A stretch of 64,000 nucleotides of DNA, taken from assembly GCF_000426365.1 (NCBI RefSeq), contig NZ_AUFF01000006.1, forward strand, positions 1 to 64,000, written 5' to 3'. Below, piece by piece: positions 61,803-64,000 of this stretch; the first letter of the stretch is position 1, and the number at the start of each line of letters is the position of its first letter. This DNA is from Arenimonas composti TR7-09 = DSM 18010 (GTDB lineage Bacteria > Pseudomonadota > Gammaproteobacteria > Xanthomonadales > Xanthomonadaceae). The translations under genes and the position numbers were made by a program. Under the pieces are notes generated by a model. The model had not been told where the DNA came from. It ran no database searches and was given only the letters and a program-made list of their open reading frames with translations.

Positions 61803-63809
61803 ATGCGCGATCACCGGTCCGCGAGGGCGCGGTTGCCGTGGTACGTCGGAGCACTGCTGGCCCTGCCGCTGGCTGCCGCCGCCGCGTGTCCGGACAGCGC
61901 CACCCGCGCCCGCCTGCGCCAGGACGCCGAGGCGCTGAATGCGCCCGGGATCGCCGTGGACGTCGCCCCGGAGCGGCTGCGCGCATCCTGGGAGGCCGTG
62001 CTCGCGGCGACCCGCGCCTGTGCCCCCGCCGATCCCCGCGCCGAGGCCGAGGTGCTCGCCGCCTGGGCCGAAGCGGCCCGCAGCACCGGCGACGCCGACA
62101 CCGGCTACGTGCTCGAGGAGCGCCGGCTCGCCTTCGCCCGCGAGCACGGGCTGGCCGACCACCGCGGCGATGCCGCGCTGCGCCAGGGCGCGGCCCTCGT
62201 CGCCCGCAGCGCGTTCGACCGCGCCCGCGAGCGCCTGCATGAAGCCCTCGCCGCCTTCGGGGAAACCGGCGACACCGCCCGCATCGCCGCCGCCCACTCG
62301 GAACTCTCGCGGCTCGACCGCCGCCGCGGCGACTACCTGCCGGCGCTGCGCCAGGAGCTGGCGGCCCTCGCGCTGCGGCGCTCGCTCGACCCACCGCCGG
62401 AGCTGTCGCGGTCGCTGCTCAACCTGGCGGTGCTGTACGAGCAGCTCGAACTGTTCGACGAGGCACGCCAGCACTACCACGAAGCCCTGCTCGCGGCCGA
62501 GCTCGAGGGTGTGCCGCTGGGCGTCGCCGACGTGCTCAACGGCTACGCCGGCTTTCTCAACGACTTCGGTGCGGCCGACGCCAGCGAGGCGCTGCGCATG
62601 GCCGAACGCGCGCTGGAGATCGTCCGCCGGCACGGCAATCGCGCGCGGATCGGCTCCTGCCTGCTGCAGGTCGGGCGCGCGCAGATGAACCTCGGCGACC
62701 GCACCGCGGCGGCGCAGAGCCTGCTGGCGGCCCTCGCCGAAGCCGACGCCGCGGCATCCGCGGCATTGCGCGCGCACGTGCAGTTCCGCCGCGGCGAACT
62801 GCTCGCCGCCGACGGCGACGTCGCCGGCGCCCTCGCCCTGGTCGAGGAAGCCAGGCGCGCCTACGAGCAGCAGGGCAACCGCCACCGCCTGATCAAGGTG
62901 CACGCGGTGCTGGAGCGCCTGTATGCCGCGCGCGGCGACAAGCTGGCGGCGCTGCAGTCGGGCCGCGAACACTACCGGCTGCGCAACGAGCTGCTCGGAG
63001 CCAACGCGACCGGCAAGCTCGGCGAACTGCTCGGCAACTTCCAGCTCGACGAGGAGCGCCTGCGCAGCGAACGTCTGCGCCAGGAGAACGCGCTGGCCGA
63101 GGCGGCCCTGCGCAGCGAACGCGAGATGCGCTCGCGCACGATCCTGCAGTCGGCGGCGATCGCGCTGGCGATGCTGCTGCTCGCCTGGCGGCACCTGAGC
63201 ACGCGCCGGCTCAATGCGCTGCTGGAAGAAAAATCGTCCGAACTCGAAGCCCAGCGGCAGCTGCTGGCGGACGCCAACCGCGAGTTGACGAACTTCTCCG
63301 ACGAATTGCTGGCGCGCAGCCGCATCGACGCCCTGACCGGTCTGGCCAGCCGCAGCCACGGCATGCAGCGCCTCGCCGAACGCCTCGCCGGCGACGACCC
63401 GCACTGGGCGCTGATGATCCTCGACATCGATCACTTCAAGGCGATCAACGATCGCTACGGGCACCCGATGGGCGACCAGGTGTTGATCGCGGTGTCGTCG
63501 GCGTTGCGCGAGACGGTGCCGGAAGGCGCCGAACTGGCGCGCATCGGCGGCGAGGAATTCATGGCGATCGTGCCCGATTTCCCGCGCGGCCTCGCCCGCG
63601 AACTCGGCGAGGCGATCTGCGCGCGCGTGCGCCTGCTGCGGATCGATCTCGGCGGCACGGTCGTGCAGGTCAGCATCAGCATCGGCCTGCTCGAGGTCGC
63701 CGAGGCCTCGGTGACGTCGGTCCGCGATGCCCTCGTGCGCGCCGACCGCGCGCTCTACGTCGCCAAGCGCGACGGCCGCGACTGCGTGCGGGTCGCCGCC
63801 GACGCGTGA
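61803..63809 (+). CDS. Diguanylate cyclase with N-terminal TPR sensor region
   Basis: 668 aa. Signal peptide (LPWYVGALLALPLAAAAAC), about 350 residues of TPR-like helices (LNLAVLYEQLELFDEARQHYHEALLAAEL), one membrane helix (TILQSAAIALAMLLLAW), a coiled coil and a GGDEF domain with RIGGEEFMAIVPD. It should synthesise cyclic di-GMP with a periplasmic TPR sensor, like TPR-GGDEF proteins of Xanthomonadales. Start ATG at 61803, after GCGGATCAG; upstream frame is unlikely. It is divergent from the transporter gene. Confidence 0.88.
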   Translation: MRDHRSARARLPWYVGALLALPLAAAAACPDSATRARLRQDAEALNAPGIAVDVAPERLRASWEAVLAATRACAPADPRAEAEVLAAWAEAARSTGDADTGYVLEERRLAFAREHGLADHRGDAALRQGAALVARSAFDRARERLHEALAAFGETGDTARIAAAHSELSRLDRRRGDYLPALRQELAALALRRSLDPPPELSRSLLNLAVLYEQLELFDEARQHYHEALLAAELEGVPLGVADVLNGYAGFLNDFGAADASEALRMAERALEIVRRHGNRARIGSCLLQVGRAQMNLGDRTAAAQSLLAALAEADAAASAALRAHVQFRRGELLAADGDVAGALALVEEARRAYEQQGNRHRLIKVHAVLERLYAARGDKLAALQSGREHYRLRNELLGANATGKLGELLGNFQLDEERLRSERLRQENALAEAALRSEREMRSRTILQSAAIALAMLLLAWRHLSTRRLNALLEEKSSELEAQRQLLADANRELTNFSDELLARSRIDALTGLASRSHGMQRLAERLAGDDPHWALMILDIDHFKAINDRYGHPMGDQVLIAVSSALRETVPEGAELARIGGEEFMAIVPDFPRGLARELGEAICARVRLLRIDLGGTVVQVSISIGLLEVAEASVTSVRDALVRADRALYVAKRDGRDCVRVAADA

Positions 63810-63814
63810 AAACA

Positions 63815-63902
63815 GTTCATGGTGCATACGAGGGATCGGCCGCAAGCCGCTAGAGTGTCCTTCCGACCGCTGCGGTTGCTGCCTCGTACGGACCACGAAC
63901 CG
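63815..63902. repeat. Degenerate heptad repeats between DGC and aldolase genes
   Basis: Left: GTTCATG 63815-63821, GTGCATA, CGAGGGA to 63835. Right (reverse): CCTCGTA 63882-63888, CGGACCA, CGAACCG to 63902. They match the GTTCGTA/CGAGGTA type with several substitutions, so this copy is older. Confidence 0.5.
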
Positions 63903-63910
63903 GAGATCCG

Positions 63911-64000
63911 ATGAGCACGATCCCGTCTCCCCTGCGCCAGCTGCTCGCCCTGGCCCCGGTCATCCCCGTCTACACGCCGCAGTCGGTCGGCGAGGCGGTG
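63911..64000 (+). CDS. eda: Probable KDPG aldolase, N-terminal fragment (30 codons)
   Basis: MSTIPSPLRQLLALAPVIPV continues YTPQSVGEAV and runs off the window edge. It matches the start of 2-dehydro-3-deoxyphosphogluconate aldolase (Entner-Doudoroff), whose N-terminus carries a similar APVIPV strand. GGAG lies seven bases before the ATG. With only 30 codons the call is tentative. Confidence 0.6.
   Translation, partial: MSTIPSPLRQLLALAPVIPVYTPQSVGEAV

Overview
The window is about 64 kb of GC-rich (roughly 70% by eye), densely coded DNA from a bacterial chromosome around the replication origin. The order rpmH, oriC, dnaA, dnaN, recF, gyrB, followed a few kilobases on by tonB-exbB-exbD-exbD and pdxJ, is the arrangement known from Xanthomonas and relatives. 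The best fit is a member of Lysobacterales (Xanthomonadales); genus and family cannot be fixed from this sequence. Monomeric isocitrate dehydrogenase, type II QueF, an LpxO-like hydroxylase and many GTAGGAGC...-type REP sequences agree with that. I saw no rRNA or tRNA gene, CRISPR array or intact insertion sequence.

Layout. Positions 1-1131 hold the end of an integron-type cassette array: two nearly identical 56-bp attC sites and two small minus-strand cassette genes, with no integrase in view. A strong promoter and a cobalamin riboswitch (1386-1610) then lead into class Ia ribonucleotide reductase nrdAB. Next come housekeeping and stress genes: an LpxO-like hydroxylase, queF, icd, a KaiC-like ATPase with a hybrid histidine kinase, an acyl-CoA dehydrogenase, katG with an OxyR-like site, an ABC exporter, rluE, methyltransferases, hrpB, tatD, a YadGH-like transporter, a ferredoxin reductase and a peptidase-like hydrolase joined to natAB. 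The minus-strand block mnmE-yidC-rnpA-rpmH (34318-38045) faces away from dnaA-dnaN-recF-gyrB (38218-44618), with DnaA boxes before dnaA and clustered between dnaA and dnaN.

After gyrB come a CPBP-type membrane protease, a 7TM inactive-transglutaminase protein paired with an ATP-grasp ligase, a TPR protein, and tonB-exbB-exbD-exbD plus a third exbD, all likely serving the envelope and TonB-dependent uptake. The right end carries pdxJ, two membrane-tethered GGDEF proteins, a cardiolipin synthase, a PA0069-type radical SAM protein, an SLC13/TrkA-C transporter and the first codons of a probable KDPG aldolase.

The most unusual signal is a dispersed intergenic repeat with strict 7-bp internal periodicity (units such as AACGAGT, GGAGAGT, GAAACGA, GTTCGTA, CGAGGTA). 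It occurs at seven or eight places, nearly always directly after stop codons in the sense direction and often as inverted pairs between genes. In six genes the repeat itself contains the stop codon. It touches or merges with REP elements, which also supply the tatD stop codon and fill the whole hrpB/tatD divergent spacer. I do not recognise this heptad family as a described element.
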